Source of the DNA: Anaerolineae bacterium
GTDB lineage: Bacteria; Chloroflexota; Anaerolineae; Aggregatilineales; J027
Assembly: GCA_021463865.1 (NCBI GenBank)
Contig: JAJTXY010000027.1
Location: 1-51,990 of the forward strand
Length of the DNA stretch: 51,990 nt
Direction: 5' to 3'
In this document: positions 25,682 through 36,428 of the stretch, one piece after another
Numbering within the stretch: position 1 is the first letter of the stretch
Layout of the letters: each line of letters opens with the position of its first letter
Position numbers and translations under genes: made by a program
The notes under the pieces: generated by a model
What the model was told of the DNA's origin: nothing
Databases searched by the model: none
The model's input: only the letters and a program-made list of their open reading frames with translations

Positions 25682-26818
25682 ATGACAGAACGTACCGCAC
25701 GATTAGCACTTGAAGATGGCAGTATTCTAACGGGCATTGGCTTTGGGGCGGAGGGCACACAGGTCGGTGAGGTGGTTTTTAATACCAGCCTAACCGGGTA
25801 TCAGGAAATTTTGACCGACCCCAGTTATGCCGGACAGATGGTGGTGATGACCGCCACTCAAATTGGCAACACGGGCATCAATTTGGAAGATGATGAGTCG
25901 CAGCGCATTTTCCTGCACGGCTTTATCATCCGCGAACTCAGCCCGGTTATTTCCAACTGGCGTGCCACCAAAACGCTCGATAGGTGGTTGGCGGAACAAG
26001 AGGTCATCGGGATCAGCGAGATTGATACTCGCGCTCTAACCCGCCGCCTGCGTGATAATGGCAGTCAAAAAGGGGTACTTTCGACTGAGGTTCATTTTTC
26101 CGATGACGACCTTGTGTCCCAAGCGCGGGCATGGTCAGGTTTGGATGGCATAGATTTGGTGCAGGCCGTTAGCTGTGATGAACCCTATCATTGGACGGAT
26201 GCTACCGACGCCGCGTGGGAATTTAAATCATCGCCTACCCGCTCCACTGAAAAACTGCATGTGGTCGCCTACGATTTCGGCCTTAAACGCAATATCCTAC
26301 GTCGCCTAGCTGCCAATGGCTGTCAGGTAACGGTTGTCCCGGCTAAAACCACCGCCGCCGAAACATTGGCCCTGAAACCTGATGGTGTTTTGTTAAGCAA
26401 TGGCCCCGGCGATCCATCTGCCCTGCCCTATGCCGTCGAAGCCACCCAAGCATTATTGGGCCAAGTACCCGTCTTTGGTATCTGCTTGGGGCATCAAATT
26501 TTGGGGCAGGCATTAGGTGGCAAGACCTATCGCCTCAAATTTGGGCATCATGGCGGCAATCAACCTGTGCGCTATACCCCAACTGGACGGGTCGAAATCA
26601 GTGCCCATAATCACAATTTCGCGGTTGACCCCGCCAGTCTACCCGCTGAGGTCGAAGTTACCCATCTGAATTTAAATGACGGCTGCTGTGAGGGGCTGCG
26701 TCACACTACCTTACCCGCCCTAAGCATCCAATATCACCCCGAAGCGGCTCCCGGCCCCCACGATGCCGACCCGCTGTTTGATGAATTTGTCCAACTCATG
26801 CACACCCATAAGAAATAG
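25682..26818 (+). CDS. carA: Carbamoyl-phosphate synthase small subunit
   Basis: Glutamine amidotransferase subunit; releases ammonia for carbamoyl phosphate, the precursor of pyrimidines and arginine. The 378-residue protein has the N-terminal CPSase domain (about 5-135; [20 protein letters not shown]) and a class I GATase domain with nucleophile Cys268 in FGICLGHQ and His352/Glu354 in HPEA. ATG 25682 is preferred because the protein then begins [13 protein letters not shown]; an upstream start adds 16 unrelated residues. carB starts four bases after its stop. No pyrimidine attenuator was seen upstream. Confidence 0.97.
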   Translation: MTERTARLALEDGSILTGIGFGAEGTQVGEVVFNTSLTGYQEILTDPSYAGQMVVMTATQIGNTGINLEDDESQRIFLHGFIIRELSPVISNWRATKTLDRWLAEQEVIGISEIDTRALTRRLRDNGSQKGVLSTEVHFSDDDLVSQARAWSGLDGIDLVQAVSCDEPYHWTDATDAAWEFKSSPTRSTEKLHVVAYDFGLKRNILRRLAANGCQVTVVPAKTTAAETLALKPDGVLLSNGPGDPSALPYAVEATQALLGQVPVFGICLGHQILGQALGGKTYRLKFGHHGGNQPVRYTPTGRVEISAHNHNFAVDPASLPAEVEVTHLNLNDGCCEGLRHTTLPALSIQYHPEAAPGPHDADPLFDEFVQLMHTHKK

Positions 26819-26822
26819 GCCC

Positions 26823-29800
26823 ATGCCCAAACGAACTGATATTGAAACGATTCTCGTCATTGGCGCTGGCCCGATTGTGATTGGGCAGGCCGCCGAATTT
26901 GATTACAGCGGTACCCAAGCCGTTCGCGCCCTGAAAAAAGAAGGCTATCGGGTGGTCTTGGTCAATAGCAACCCCGCCACCATCATGACCGATCCCGAAC
27001 TCGCCGATGCCACCTATATTGAGCCACTAACCCCCGACATTGTAGAAATGATTATTGCCCAAGAGCGCCCCGACGCGATTTTGCCAACGGTGGGGGGTCA
27101 AACTGCTCTCAATATGGCGTTGGCGTTGGCAGACAAGGGGATTCTCGAAAAATATGGCGTTGAGTTAATCGGCGCGAACATCAATGCGATTCAACTCGCT
27201 GAAGACCGCCTATTGTTCCAAAAAGCCATGCTTGAAGCGGGCTTAGATGTGCCAAAGGGAGGGATTGCCCGCACCCTTGCCGAAGCCCAAACCGTTGCTG
27301 CCGAAATCAACCGCTACCCCATTCTGATTCGCCCTTCCTTTACACTAGGGGGCAGTGGGGGCAGCATCGCCTATGACCCCACTGATTTTGTCAAAAAAGC
27401 CGAATTTGGATTGCGTGAAAGCCCCGTCCATACCGTGCTGGTCGAGGAAAGTGTGGTCGGTTGGAAAGAATTTGAATTAGAAGTCATGCGAGATCGAGCG
27501 AATAATTTTGTAGTCATCTGCTCCATTGAAAATTTCGACCCGATGGGCGTCCATACAGGCGATTCCATCACCGTCGCTCCTGCCATGACCCTGACCGACC
27601 GCGAATATCAACGCCTGCGCGATATGGCCCGTGTTGTTATGCAAACCGTCGGTGTCGAAACAGGTGGTTCAAATGTGCAGTTCGCGGTTAACCCTGACGA
27701 TGGGCGGGTGTTGATTATTGAAATGAACCCGCGTGTCAGCCGTTCCTCGGCACTCGCCAGCAAAGCGACGGGTTTCCCAATTGCCAAAATCGCGGCGCTG
27801 CTCTCCATCGGGTATCGCCTTGATGAACTGCATAATGACATCACCCGTACCACCGTCGCAGCCTTTGAGCCGAGTATTGATTATGTTGTCACCAAAATCC
27901 CGCGCTGGGCCTTTGAAAAATTCCCCGGTGTAGACCCCACCCTCGGCCCACAAATGAAGTCGGTGGGTGAGGTCATGGCGATGGGGCGCACCTTCAAAGA
28001 ATCACTGCTCAAGGGTCTACAATCGCTGGAACTGTCGCGCACCCCCTATCCGACACCGCAGCATTCGGTTTGGGACGGCAAAATCGAAAGCCTTGCTATC
28101 CCACGTGCCGAACGTATTTGGGCAGTTTGGGAAGCTCTCCGCGCTGGGCATACCCCCAACGAGATTAATGAGGTGACGGGTATTGATGTCTGGTTCTTGA
28201 CCCAGATGGCGGAAATCGTCTGGCTAGAAAATGAAATCAGCCAATATCATCATTTGGAAGGCCTGCCCCCCCAATTATTGCGGAAAGCCAAACGCATGGG
28301 ATTTGGCGATGCACATATCGGCTGGCTGCTTGCTGCTAGTGCTCTCAAAGTACGCGAAAAACGGCAGGGGGCGGGCTTGCTGCCGACCTTCCATATGGTG
28401 GACACCTGCGCCGCCGAATTTGAATCCTACACCCCTTATCTGTACAGCAGTTACGAATCCGAGAGTGAATTCCCGCCGTCAGACAATGAAAAAGTAATTA
28501 TTTTGGGCGGGGGGCCAAATCGTATCGGGCAGGGCATCGAATTTGATTACTGCTGTGTTCACGCGGTCATGGCCTTGCGGGAAGCAGGCTATGAAGCAGT
28601 AATGATTAACTGCAATCCCGAAACCGTCAGCACCGATTATGACATCCCTAATCGCCTCTATTTTGAGCCGCTGACGCTGGAACATACCTTGAATATCATC
28701 GAACGCGAGCAGCCGCTTAAAGGGGTGATTGTGCAATTTGGCGGGCAAACCCCTCTCAATTTGGTTGGGCGATTGACGGCAGCAGGTGTCCCCATTTTGG
28801 GCACGTCGTCGGACGCAATTGACCTTGCCGAAGATCGGGAACGGTTTGCCGTCCTCCTGCGTGAACTCGATATTCCCAGTCCAGCCTATGGTATGGCGAC
28901 ATCGCTAGAAGACGCCCGTGAAGTGGCGCAAAAAGTTGAGTATCCAGTGATGGTACGCCCTTCCTATGTGTTAGGTGGACGAGCGATGGCGATTGTCTAC
29001 AGCGAGGCTGAATTGGAGGGTTATGTCAAAACTGCCCTTGAAGCCTCATCAGGTCGCGCCATGTTGATTGACCACTATCTTGAAGATTCGTATGAGGTAG
29101 ATGTGGACGCGGTGGCGGATGGGGAGCGTGTCGTCATTGGTGGCATTATGCAGCACATCGAAGAAGCGGGTGTCCACAGCGGCGATTCAGCCTGTGTCTT
29201 GCCCCCCTACAAAATATCGTCCTACCACCTGTCAATCATCCGCGAGTACACCGAACGGCTTGGTTTGGCGTTGGGAGTGCGCGGCCTGATGAATGTGCAA
29301 TACGCCATCAAAGAAGATGTGGTCTATGTGTTAGAGGTCAATCCCCGTGCCAGCCGCACCACACCCTATGTTAGCAAGGCGACGGGGGTACCGCTTGCCA
29401 AAATCGCCACCCAAGTTATCCTCGGCAAAAGGTTGGCTGAGATTGGTTTAATTGAAGAACCCCCTGTGCGTGGCTTTTTTGTGAAGGAGGCCGTTCTGCC
29501 CTTCAAGAAATTTTGGGGGGTGGATGCGCTGTTGGGTCCCGAAATGCGGAGTACAGGCGAAGTGATGGGTCACGCATCGCATTTCGGTCACGCCTTCGCC
29601 AAAGCGGAGATGGCGGCGGGTGATCGCCTGCCACTCAAGGGCACGGTCTTTATGAGCCTGAACGACTTTGATAAGAGTGCTGGGCTAAAATTGGCACGCG
29701 ACCTGCATCGCATGGGTTTTCACATCTTGGCGACCAAAGGCACGGCGGTCTTTTTTGAACGGGCAGGTGTCCCGGTTAAAGCCATCAATAAAGTGACCGA

Positions 29801-30038
29801 GGGCAGTCCTCATGCCGCCGACTATATTCAAGCCGCGGAAATTGATCTGGTCATCAATACGCCGCTTGGGTCAACTGCCCATAGTGACGGGGCACTCATT
29901 CGCACCACCGCCATTCGTTACGGTGTACCCTTAATGACCACCCTCAGCGCCGCCCAAGCCGCCGTGCAGGGAATTCGGGCTTTGCGAGATAAGTCGTTGA
30001 AATCACGCAGTTTGCAGGAGCATTATCGGAGCTTATAA
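26823..30038 (+). CDS. carB: Carbamoyl-phosphate synthase large subunit
   Basis: Makes carbamoyl phosphate from bicarbonate, two ATP and ammonia delivered from CarA. The 1071-residue protein has both ATP-grasp halves: the first opens with [21 protein letters not shown] and the second (about 558) with [21 protein letters not shown]. The oligomerisation segment lies between, and the C-terminal MGS allosteric domain is about 930-1071 ([22 protein letters not shown]). Length is full. The start is the ATG after the carA stop (spacing four bases); longer frames overlap carA. The 3' end stands six bases from the convergent STAND gene with no hairpin between. Confidence 0.97.
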   Translation: MPKRTDIETILVIGAGPIVIGQAAEFDYSGTQAVRALKKEGYRVVLVNSNPATIMTDPELADATYIEPLTPDIVEMIIAQERPDAILPTVGGQTALNMALALADKGILEKYGVELIGANINAIQLAEDRLLFQKAMLEAGLDVPKGGIARTLAEAQTVAAEINRYPILIRPSFTLGGSGGSIAYDPTDFVKKAEFGLRESPVHTVLVEESVVGWKEFELEVMRDRANNFVVICSIENFDPMGVHTGDSITVAPAMTLTDREYQRLRDMARVVMQTVGVETGGSNVQFAVNPDDGRVLIIEMNPRVSRSSALASKATGFPIAKIAALLSIGYRLDELHNDITRTTVAAFEPSIDYVVTKIPRWAFEKFPGVDPTLGPQMKSVGEVMAMGRTFKESLLKGLQSLELSRTPYPTPQHSVWDGKIESLAIPRAERIWAVWEALRAGHTPNEINEVTGIDVWFLTQMAEIVWLENEISQYHHLEGLPPQLLRKAKRMGFGDAHIGWLLAASALKVREKRQGAGLLPTFHMVDTCAAEFESYTPYLYSSYESESEFPPSDNEKVIILGGGPNRIGQGIEFDYCCVHAVMALREAGYEAVMINCNPETVSTDYDIPNRLYFEPLTLEHTLNIIEREQPLKGVIVQFGGQTPLNLVGRLTAAGVPILGTSSDAIDLAEDRERFAVLLRELDIPSPAYGMATSLEDAREVAQKVEYPVMVRPSYVLGGRAMAIVYSEAELEGYVKTALEASSGRAMLIDHYLEDSYEVDVDAVADGERVVIGGIMQHIEEAGVHSGDSACVLPPYKISSYHLSIIREYTERLGLALGVRGLMNVQYAIKEDVVYVLEVNPRASRTTPYVSKATGVPLAKIATQVILGKRLAEIGLIEEPPVRGFFVKEAVLPFKKFWGVDALLGPEMRSTGEVMGHASHFGHAFAKAEMAAGDRLPLKGTVFMSLNDFDKSAGLKLARDLHRMGFHILATKGTAVFFERAGVPVKAINKVTEGSPHAADYIQAAEIDLVINTPLGSTAHSDGALIRTTAIRYGVPLMTTLSAAQAAVQGIRALRDKSLKSRSLQEHYRSL

Positions 30039-30044
30039 GGACAC

Positions 30045-32903
30045 CTAATCAACCGGTTTTAATAATTTCCATAGGGGAGCAAGTAAATCGGCATCCCCTA
30101 TGGTTTGCTGCAATTCACCTAACCAGCGCCCTATTTCAGCGACCAACCCCGCCCCCTGATAATTTTGTAATGCTCGTTCGAGTGCCTTTTGGCTTTGCTG
30201 CAAATACCCTTCTCGCTGCGACTCATTCACAATGGTCAAGCCTGCCAATGCCGTTGCTTTGATATAACCCGCCCGAACATGGGTCGGCGGAGATTTCAAC
30301 AACCCATCGGCAGCAGCAACCGCCTCCTGAAAAGCACTTTCCGCCCCCCACCCATCACCCATTCTCATCAAAATCAGCCCCTGTGTCATCATACCCATCG
30401 GACGATGAATCGCCGTCGCATAGGCTGGACTGGTTTCGACGGTTTCGAGACCCTCTTTTAAACGACCCAATGCGAGATAAGCCAGCGCTAGATGGGTCAA
30501 AATCGGCTGTAGATCAAGATTACTCTGAATCTCACGCGCCACCTCTGCTGCTGCCATCAAGTGGGTAACAGCCGTATGCGGGTCGCCTGTCGCCAGTGCC
30601 ACACGGCCCAACTGCCAACGGGCTAATCGTTCCGCTGACCATGCGCCAATTCGCGTCGCAATCTCAAGCGCCTGTGTGCCATAGTCCAATGCTTTGGCGG
30701 TATCCCCGGCGTCAATTTCCAAACTGCATAGACGGGACAAACGCTGACATTGACTGCCCCAATCGCCCGACTTGGTGGCAATCTCCATAGATTGGGTAAA
30801 ATGTTGGGTTGCAATGACATAGTAGCCTAATTCGGTGTGAATCAATCCCAAAAGGCTGTGGCTGTGGCCGACCCCATTTAAATCTTGGACACTTTCGGCA
30901 AAGTGCAAGGCCTGTTCGGTCTGGGCAAGGGCGTCGGCATAACGGCCCTGATTCCGTGCGATATAGCCTAATATTATCAAGCATCGGCTTTGTAGGGCGG
31001 GGTCTTTTTGCGCTAAACGAAGCGCCTGCTGTACTCGTTCCAAGGCCGATTCATCATCCCCCATCTGGTGATAAATCAAGCCCAAGCCTAGCAGCGCTGT
31101 GCCCTCGGCATCCTGTTCATCGGAGACCGCCAACGCTTGGAAATAACAATCTACTGCCTCGTTATAACGCCCTTGATTGCGATAAATATCCCCCAAACCG
31201 ACCAGCGACAACCGCACCCGTGACGTATCGCCTGCCGCCGCCGCCATAATCATGACCCGCCCGAAACAGTCTACCGCCTCTTGAAATTGACCAGAGGCTT
31301 GATAGGCGCGGGCCAACCCAAATAAATTCATGTATTCCATGCGGGCATCGCCCAATTTACCAATCACCCGCTGGCGCAAATGGATTACTCGCTGTCCATG
31401 TCCCCACAATAACAAAACATCAAAGCCACGTTCGCCAATTTGTTGCAGGGCTATTTCTGCATCTCCGGCTTTCAAATAATGTTCAAAAGCCGATAGTTGT
31501 GGGTCAAGGTCTTGCACACCCCGCCAGAAATCGGGGGCAATCCGCATCTGCTCATAATAGGCCGCCGCCCGCCGTTCGAGTGCCTCCCGACTGCTTGGGC
31601 CGCGTTCCTCTAATTGAGCATAGGCATAATCGGCATCAATTGGGTGCAAAGAAATCAAGCCGCTGGCTCGGTCAATCGTCACCATACGGGTGCGTGTCAA
31701 TCGCTGTAACACCTCTCGTCCGCCAAAATTCGAGTCAACGGGTCGCAGCAAATATTCAATCGCCTCAGCCCGCACCGGACGGCGATAAACCGCAAGGGCC
31801 TTCAATACCCATTGGGCCTGTGCATCCAAGCGCCGATAGCCTGTTTGGATCATGTCCTGCACGTCACGCCACTTGCCAAATTCCGCCAATACCCGATCCA
31901 AGCGGGCCAATCGGTCATCTTCCAAAATCCCGACCAGCACCTCCAGCGCACGTGGGACACCATGCACCTTTTGCACCGCCTGTTGCAGCAGTTCATCGGG
32001 TGCATCCCGCAGGCCGCATGTACCGCCGGGGTCAAGCTCACGCAGCAATTGAATTCCTTCGATTTCCGATAGGCCCTCCTCCAAAACCACCACTCGATTG
32101 AGATGGCGCAAATCATGCGGGAAGGTCAATTCAATTTGGGAGGTAAGCAGAAATCGGATCGGGTTTTTTTGGCGTAGGGTTTGAAAAATAAACTGGCTTA
32201 ATTCGGGGTCAGATAAATGGCCTTCGTCATCTATAAGGTCTTCCAAATTATCCAAAAAAATAAAGGCTGGATGACAGGAAGCGCTATCCAACAAAGGCTT
32301 CCCCGCCGCCATCACCTGTTCCAGAATCCGCTGTCCACTGCCGGCACTTATATACTGAATGCCTGCTACATTCTCAATTTCCGCTTGGCCTGTCTCGATC
32401 TCATGCAGGGCATGGCAAACCAGCGCTGTTTTCCCAATCCCGCTGCGTCCAATCACTGTAATGATGCGCGTAGCCGAATCCGCCAGTATCGCCCGCAAAG
32501 TCTCCAATTCGCCCTCCCGTCCCACAAAAGGACGGCCAATACTTATTGGAGGCTGCCCTATAATCAGCAGGGATTCGGGCGAGGGGGGAGCTATCGTATT
32601 TGGGGGAGCATCTAAGCGCCGATTTTGCACACGGGCTTGGTGAAATTGCTTGCGGAGTTCTTCACGTACATCCGGCGGAAAATCCACACTGGCTAAAAAG
32701 TCTTCAAATTTTTTTAGGCGGGGAAAATGATCGCCAGCCACCCAACGTTTGAGGGTATCTACCCACACATTAAAGCGCCGATTTTGCTCCCATGCCTCGC
32801 GGTAACGTTCTTCCCATGTAGCGTGATGCCGCACATCCCAGCCCGGATGATAAGTATCGAGCGCCTGTTGTAAGGTCTGTTGAAATTGTAGGCGGGGGTC
32901 CAA
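30045..32903 (-). CDS. STAND-type ATPase with HTH-like N-terminus and TPR repeats
   Basis: A 952-residue cytosolic protein. Residues about 45-90 resemble an XRE-like helix-turn-helix unit (TLKRWVAGDHFPRLKKFEDF). A NACHT/NB-ARC-like NTPase follows: entry motif PFVGREGELETL (about 125), Walker A GRSGIGKT (about 152-159), Walker B FIFLDNLEDL, RFLLTSQ sensor and a winged-helix region. From about 480 to 900 it is built of tetratricopeptide repeats (such as GRYNEAVDCYFQAL). The architecture fits signal-triggered oligomerising regulators or NLR-like defence proteins; the trigger and effector are not visible. TTG at 32903 is chosen because GAGGG precedes it by eight bases; a TTG at 32918 would add five residues. 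Confidence 0.8.
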   Translation of the reverse strand: MDPRLQFQQTLQQALDTYHPGWDVRHHATWEERYREAWEQNRRFNVWVDTLKRWVAGDHFPRLKKFEDFLASVDFPPDVREELRKQFHQARVQNRRLDAPPNTIAPPSPESLLIIGQPPISIGRPFVGREGELETLRAILADSATRIITVIGRSGIGKTALVCHALHEIETGQAEIENVAGIQYISAGSGQRILEQVMAAGKPLLDSASCHPAFIFLDNLEDLIDDEGHLSDPELSQFIFQTLRQKNPIRFLLTSQIELTFPHDLRHLNRVVVLEEGLSEIEGIQLLRELDPGGTCGLRDAPDELLQQAVQKVHGVPRALEVLVGILEDDRLARLDRVLAEFGKWRDVQDMIQTGYRRLDAQAQWVLKALAVYRRPVRAEAIEYLLRPVDSNFGGREVLQRLTRTRMVTIDRASGLISLHPIDADYAYAQLEERGPSSREALERRAAAYYEQMRIAPDFWRGVQDLDPQLSAFEHYLKAGDAEIALQQIGERGFDVLLLWGHGQRVIHLRQRVIGKLGDARMEYMNLFGLARAYQASGQFQEAVDCFGRVMIMAAAAGDTSRVRLSLVGLGDIYRNQGRYNEAVDCYFQALAVSDEQDAEGTALLGLGLIYHQMGDDESALERVQQALRLAQKDPALQSRCLIILGYIARNQGRYADALAQTEQALHFAESVQDLNGVGHSHSLLGLIHTELGYYVIATQHFTQSMEIATKSGDWGSQCQRLSRLCSLEIDAGDTAKALDYGTQALEIATRIGAWSAERLARWQLGRVALATGDPHTAVTHLMAAAEVAREIQSNLDLQPILTHLALAYLALGRLKEGLETVETSPAYATAIHRPMGMMTQGLILMRMGDGWGAESAFQEAVAAADGLLKSPPTHVRAGYIKATALAGLTIVNESQREGYLQQSQKALERALQNYQGAGLVAEIGRWLGELQQTIGDADLLAPLWKLLKPVD

Positions 32904-32918
32904 TAGGTTAGCCCTCAA

Positions 32919-33124
32919 CGAGTCCGCATAACAAATAGAAATTGGGGTGGCGTTTTGCGTTCATTTTCGCAGATTTGCGCTCAATTTGCTACCACATTAT
33001 GAGGTATCGTTGGAAATGTACGGGACTCACATTGGAGCAGCACAAAGCGAAAGATGATGGCATAGCATTTTTTCGCTACTGGTGGCGTGTTGCTCCGATG
33101 CTAGTCCCATTCTCTTTTTTCGGA
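32919..33124. other. Intergenic region between STAND and alcohol dehydrogenase genes
   Basis: About 200 bases without a convincing gene. It holds a degenerate tandem repeat of period 20 (TTTGCG at 32954 and 32974, about 13 of 20 bases alike) just upstream of the STAND gene, and a long imperfect inverted repeat at 33022-33108 (listed separately). No convincing promoter for the STAND gene was identified. Confidence 0.5.
33022..33108. repeat. Long imperfect inverted repeat (87 bases)
   Basis: The 22-base arms 33022-33043 and 33087-33108 are complementary at about 18 of 22 positions (GGGACT...GGAGCA against TGCTCC...AGTCCC). A nested pair AGCGAAA (33046-33052) and TTTCGCT (33071-33077) extends the stem. 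A run TCTTTTTT follows on the plus strand, but no plus-strand gene precedes it. It could be a terminator for the alcohol dehydrogenase, a MITE remnant or a structured RNA. Confidence 0.55.
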
Positions 33125-34225
33125 TCAAAATACAATGACCCCGCGTGCCACTTCCCCACCGAGCATCGCATCATAGGCTTGATTGATTTGATTCAGGGGA
33201 TATTCCCGCGAAACCAATTCATCCAATTTCAGCTTACCCGCCATATATAAATCGAGCAGCATTGGAAAATCGCGGCTGGGATTGACCGAGCCATAATAAC
33301 TCCCCTTGATGGTTTTTTCCTGTCGAGTGATGATCGCCCCCGGCAAATTGGTTGCTGACCCCATTGGTGATAGCCCCGCCAATACAATCGTTCCGCCGGG
33401 TCGAGCCACTTCCAACGCCACTTCCTGCAATTTCGGGATGCCCACCGCCTCAAACGCATGATCAGCCCCACGTCCACCGGTCAAATCGCGCACCGCTTCA
33501 ATGAGGTGGTCATCGGAATAGAGGGTATGGGTTGCTCCGAACTGACGGGCCAATTGCATTTTGGCCTGGTTCACATCCACCGCAATAATCGGATTCGCAC
33601 CGCACAGCATTGCGCCCTGTAACATATTTAACCCGACACCGCCGCAACCCAATACCACCACGCTTTCGCCCGGGCGCACCCCGGCGGTATACATCACCGC
33701 ACCGACCCCTGTCGCCACCGCACATCCCACCAATGAGGCCACTTTCAGCGGAACATTTTGGGCAATCGGGATGCAACTTTGCTGCGATACCACTACATAT
33801 TCGGCAAAGGTCGCCAATCCACAGTAGTGAAAAACAGGCTCTTTCCCTCGATACAGACGAGGTGTGCCGTCCAGCATTGTGCCTGCCCAGATCGGGCCGG
33901 TAAACGTGTCACATAAATTGGGCTGCCCATGCCGACAGTAGAAACATTCGCCACAATCCGGACTCCAACTCAGCGTTACATGATCGCCGGGACGCACACG
34001 GGTCACGCCTACCCCCACCGCTTCGACGACCCCCGCGCCTTCATGTCCACATACAACAGGCATGGGGTGTTGGGTTGTACCTGCTACCAGATGATAATCA
34101 CTGTGGCAGACCCCACACGCCGCCACTTTGACCAATACCTCACCATCACGGGGTTCCTGCAAAGTTAGTTCTTCAATCACAAACGGGTTTTTTGCCTCAT
34201 ATAAAACGGCGGCTTGAATTTTCAT
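33125..34225 (-). CDS. Zinc-dependent alcohol dehydrogenase
   Basis: NAD(P)-dependent medium-chain dehydrogenase, 366 residues. The catalytic zinc ligands are the Cys of ACGVCHSD (about 37), His of CGHEGAG (about 59) and a Cys in GCAVATG (about 168). The structural zinc site is the four-cysteine lobe CGECFYCRHGQPNLC (about 89-103). The nucleotide fold has GCGGVGLN. The pattern is close to class III / mycothiol- or glutathione-linked alcohol dehydrogenases, but the substrate is not determined. ATG 34225 follows GAGGA by five bases; a longer frame adds 11 residues. It diverges from a two-component system, with no evidence for shared control. Confidence 0.92.
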   Translation of the reverse strand: MKIQAAVLYEAKNPFVIEELTLQEPRDGEVLVKVAACGVCHSDYHLVAGTTQHPMPVVCGHEGAGVVEAVGVGVTRVRPGDHVTLSWSPDCGECFYCRHGQPNLCDTFTGPIWAGTMLDGTPRLYRGKEPVFHYCGLATFAEYVVVSQQSCIPIAQNVPLKVASLVGCAVATGVGAVMYTAGVRPGESVVVLGCGGVGLNMLQGAMLCGANPIIAVDVNQAKMQLARQFGATHTLYSDDHLIEAVRDLTGGRGADHAFEAVGIPKLQEVALEVARPGGTIVLAGLSPMGSATNLPGAIITRQEKTIKGSYYGSVNPSRDFPMLLDLYMAGKLKLDELVSREYPLNQINQAYDAMLGGEVARGVIVF

Positions 34226-34368
34226 GCTGTCCTCAAAATGGGTATGCGGCTCAATCAAACAACTATTGTGCGGTTTTTGCTACAAAGCGCAAAATCTCTT
34301 AATCTCGCTGTAATTTATCTGCGCGACAATAGACTAATCTTTAACTTTGGAAATCGAATCGTGGCTTT

Positions 34369-35085
34369 ATGGCAAAACCGCTTACCATCCTAATTGTAGA
34401 AGATGACACCACCATCCGCGAAGTTGTGCGGCGCTATTTGGAGCGTGAAGGCTTGGCGGTCTTGGAAGCAGGTACAGGCTATCAGGCGCTTGAAAAACTC
34501 GCCGACGCTAAAATTGATCTGGTGCTGTTGGATATTATGCTGCCGGGGATTGATGGATTTGACATCACCCGTTCGCTACGGGATGGCGACTATCCCCACT
34601 TGCAACTGAACGAAGATATTCCTATCATCATGCTGACCTCACGCGGCGATGAATCTGACCGGATTGCCGGTTTTGAACTAGGGGTGGACGATTACGTCGT
34701 CAAACCCTTTAGCCCCCGCGAATTGGTAGCACGGGTCAAGGCTGTTCTGCGTCGCACGGGTGCCAAAGAAGAAGATCATGAAAAACCGCTTATCTTCACC
34801 GCGCTGCAAATTGACCCCATCCGCCGGACTGTCCTACTCGAAAATCAGCCAATTACCCTGACCGCCAAAGAATTTGAACTGTTATGGCTGATGGCCTCCC
34901 ACCCTCAGCAGGTTTTCACCCGTGAACAACTGCTCAATCGTATATGGGGTTATGAGTTTTATGGCGACGAAAGCACCGTCACTGTCCATATCCGGCGACT
35001 GCGTGAAAAAATCGAACCTGACCCTTCCAATCCAACCTTTATCCAAACCGTGTGGGGAGTAGGATATAAATTTGAACCAGCGTAG
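34369..35085 (+). CDS. OmpR-family response regulator
   Basis: DNA-binding response regulator of 238 residues. The receiver domain (about 5-125) has an acidic pair at Glu11-Asp12 and the phospho-acceptor Asp in LVLLDIMLPG (about 55), with the Lys in VVKPFSPREL (about 114). A winged-helix domain (about 140-236) contains LTAKEFELLWLMA, VFTREQLLNRIWG and VTVHIRRLREKIE. It overlaps the next gene, its probable cognate kinase, by 14 bases. Targets are unknown; the molybdoenzyme gene downstream is a candidate by position. Confidence 0.93.
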   Translation: MAKPLTILIVEDDTTIREVVRRYLEREGLAVLEAGTGYQALEKLADAKIDLVLLDIMLPGIDGFDITRSLRDGDYPHLQLNEDIPIIMLTSRGDESDRIAGFELGVDDYVVKPFSPRELVARVKAVLRRTGAKEEDHEKPLIFTALQIDPIRRTVLLENQPITLTAKEFELLWLMASHPQQVFTREQLLNRIWGYEFYGDESTVTVHIRRLREKIEPDPSNPTFIQTVWGVGYKFEPA

Positions 35086-36325
35086 GCTTGCCACCCCCAT
35101 CTATCCCATCTTTCTGCTCGTCATCGGGTCAATCGCGGCCATCAGCATCGCCATTGTTATGATCGTCGCCGCGCTGAATCCGCCGATGCGCGATATTCAA
35201 CTACTGACCCTCATCATGTCTGGCACAGCGACAGTCACGGTGGTCGTGGCCTATATCATCTATCACCGCGAAATCATGGAGTGGTTTAGCAGTTTGCGCT
35301 GGACGGTCTTGGCGACTTGTTTGCTGAGTGTGGCCCTCACCTTTATGAATGTATGGGTGACGGCCCGGCTGATGTTTATCAATAGCCACGACTTTGTATT
35401 AACGACGGCCCTCTTGATGTTCGCAGGCATTATTTCAGCCATTGCGGGTTTTGTCGTATCTGGCACGATGATTAAACGTATTTACATGCTGGCCCATGCC
35501 GCCGAACGCCTAGCCGATGGCGAATTAAACACCCGCCTCGTGATTGCGGGCCGTGATGAATTGGCGCAATTGGGCCGCACCTTCAACACGATGGCAGCTA
35601 CATTACAGCAGGTGGACGACCAAAAACGCCAATTGGAACAGACCCGCCGCGCCTTGATTGCATGGGTTTCGCATGATCTCCGCACACCACTGGCGGCAAT
35701 TCGTGCCATGAATGAGGCAATTATTGACGGCGTGGTCTCCGACACCGAAACGGTCAACCGCTATCATGAGAGCATTCAAAAAGAAGTGCAGCATCTCAGT
35801 CATCTCATAGACGACCTGTTTGAATTGGCGCAATTGGATACCGGACACCTCAAAATCACCCGCGAAAAAGCCTCCATACGAGATTTGATTTCGGATACAT
35901 TGGGTGGAATTAGCGCCCAAGCCGAAAAACAAAAAATCAAGCTGACAGGCCGGGTGGAAGACCCGATTGAGTTGGTCAATATGGCGGCAGATAAAATTCA
36001 GCGTGTGTTGTACAATCTGCTCGATAACGCTATACGCCACACCCCTCCCGGCGGTGAAGTAACCCTCCATGCCCGTCAAATGAGCCAAAAGGTGTGCATC
36101 GAAATCCATAACACAGGGGATGTAATTAATCCTGCCGATTTACCCCATATCTTCAAAAGTTTCTATCGGGGTGAGCCTTCGCGTACCCGTGCCAATGATG
36201 GCTATCGGGGGACGGGGTTGGGATTAGCCATCGCGCGTGGGTTCATCGAGGCACATGGTGGTGAAATCTGGGTGGAAAGTGATGCGGGCAAAGGCACAAC
36301 CTTTAGTTTTTCACTGCCCCTGTAA
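35072..36325 (+). CDS. Sensor histidine kinase
   Basis: Membrane-bound kinase of 417 residues, probable partner of the preceding regulator. It has four hydrophobic segments in the first 150 residues with short loops, so there is no large extracellular sensor domain. Then come a HAMP linker (about 132-185), the dimerisation/phospho-acceptor domain with His201 in WVSHDLRTPL, and a catalytic ATPase domain (NLLDNAIRHTPPGG, GTGLGLAIARGF). The TTG start is supported by AGGA eight bases upstream, inside the regulator gene, and by the 14-base overlap. The signal may be sensed within the membrane. Confidence 0.92.
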   Translation: MNQRRLATPIYPIFLLVIGSIAAISIAIVMIVAALNPPMRDIQLLTLIMSGTATVTVVVAYIIYHREIMEWFSSLRWTVLATCLLSVALTFMNVWVTARLMFINSHDFVLTTALLMFAGIISAIAGFVVSGTMIKRIYMLAHAAERLADGELNTRLVIAGRDELAQLGRTFNTMAATLQQVDDQKRQLEQTRRALIAWVSHDLRTPLAAIRAMNEAIIDGVVSDTETVNRYHESIQKEVQHLSHLIDDLFELAQLDTGHLKITREKASIRDLISDTLGGISAQAEKQKIKLTGRVEDPIELVNMAADKIQRVLYNLLDNAIRHTPPGGEVTLHARQMSQKVCIEIHNTGDVINPADLPHIFKSFYRGEPSRTRANDGYRGTGLGLAIARGFIEAHGGEIWVESDAGKGTTFSFSLPL

Positions 36326-36428
36326 TCAAATTGTTAGATTTTGACGGCAAACTTTCAAACATCTAAAGGGCAATTTCTGAACAATTGTATTTGAGATTAT
36401 CGGCATGGGATTGGAAAGGATTTCATAG

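Noticed and set aside
26763-26822. Extended carB start
   Set aside because: Adds 20 residues unlike CarB and lies within the end of carA; the ATG four bases after the carA stop begins the conserved sequence.
31499-32101. Rightward open frame of about 200 codons inside the STAND gene
   Set aside because: Proline- and histidine-rich shadow with no recognisable domain; the opposite strand encodes the ATPase domain in one continuous frame.
32942-33250. Rightward open frame of about 100 codons in the STAND/ADH gap
   Set aside because: Runs into the antisense of the alcohol dehydrogenase and through the inverted repeat; no start signal or known family.
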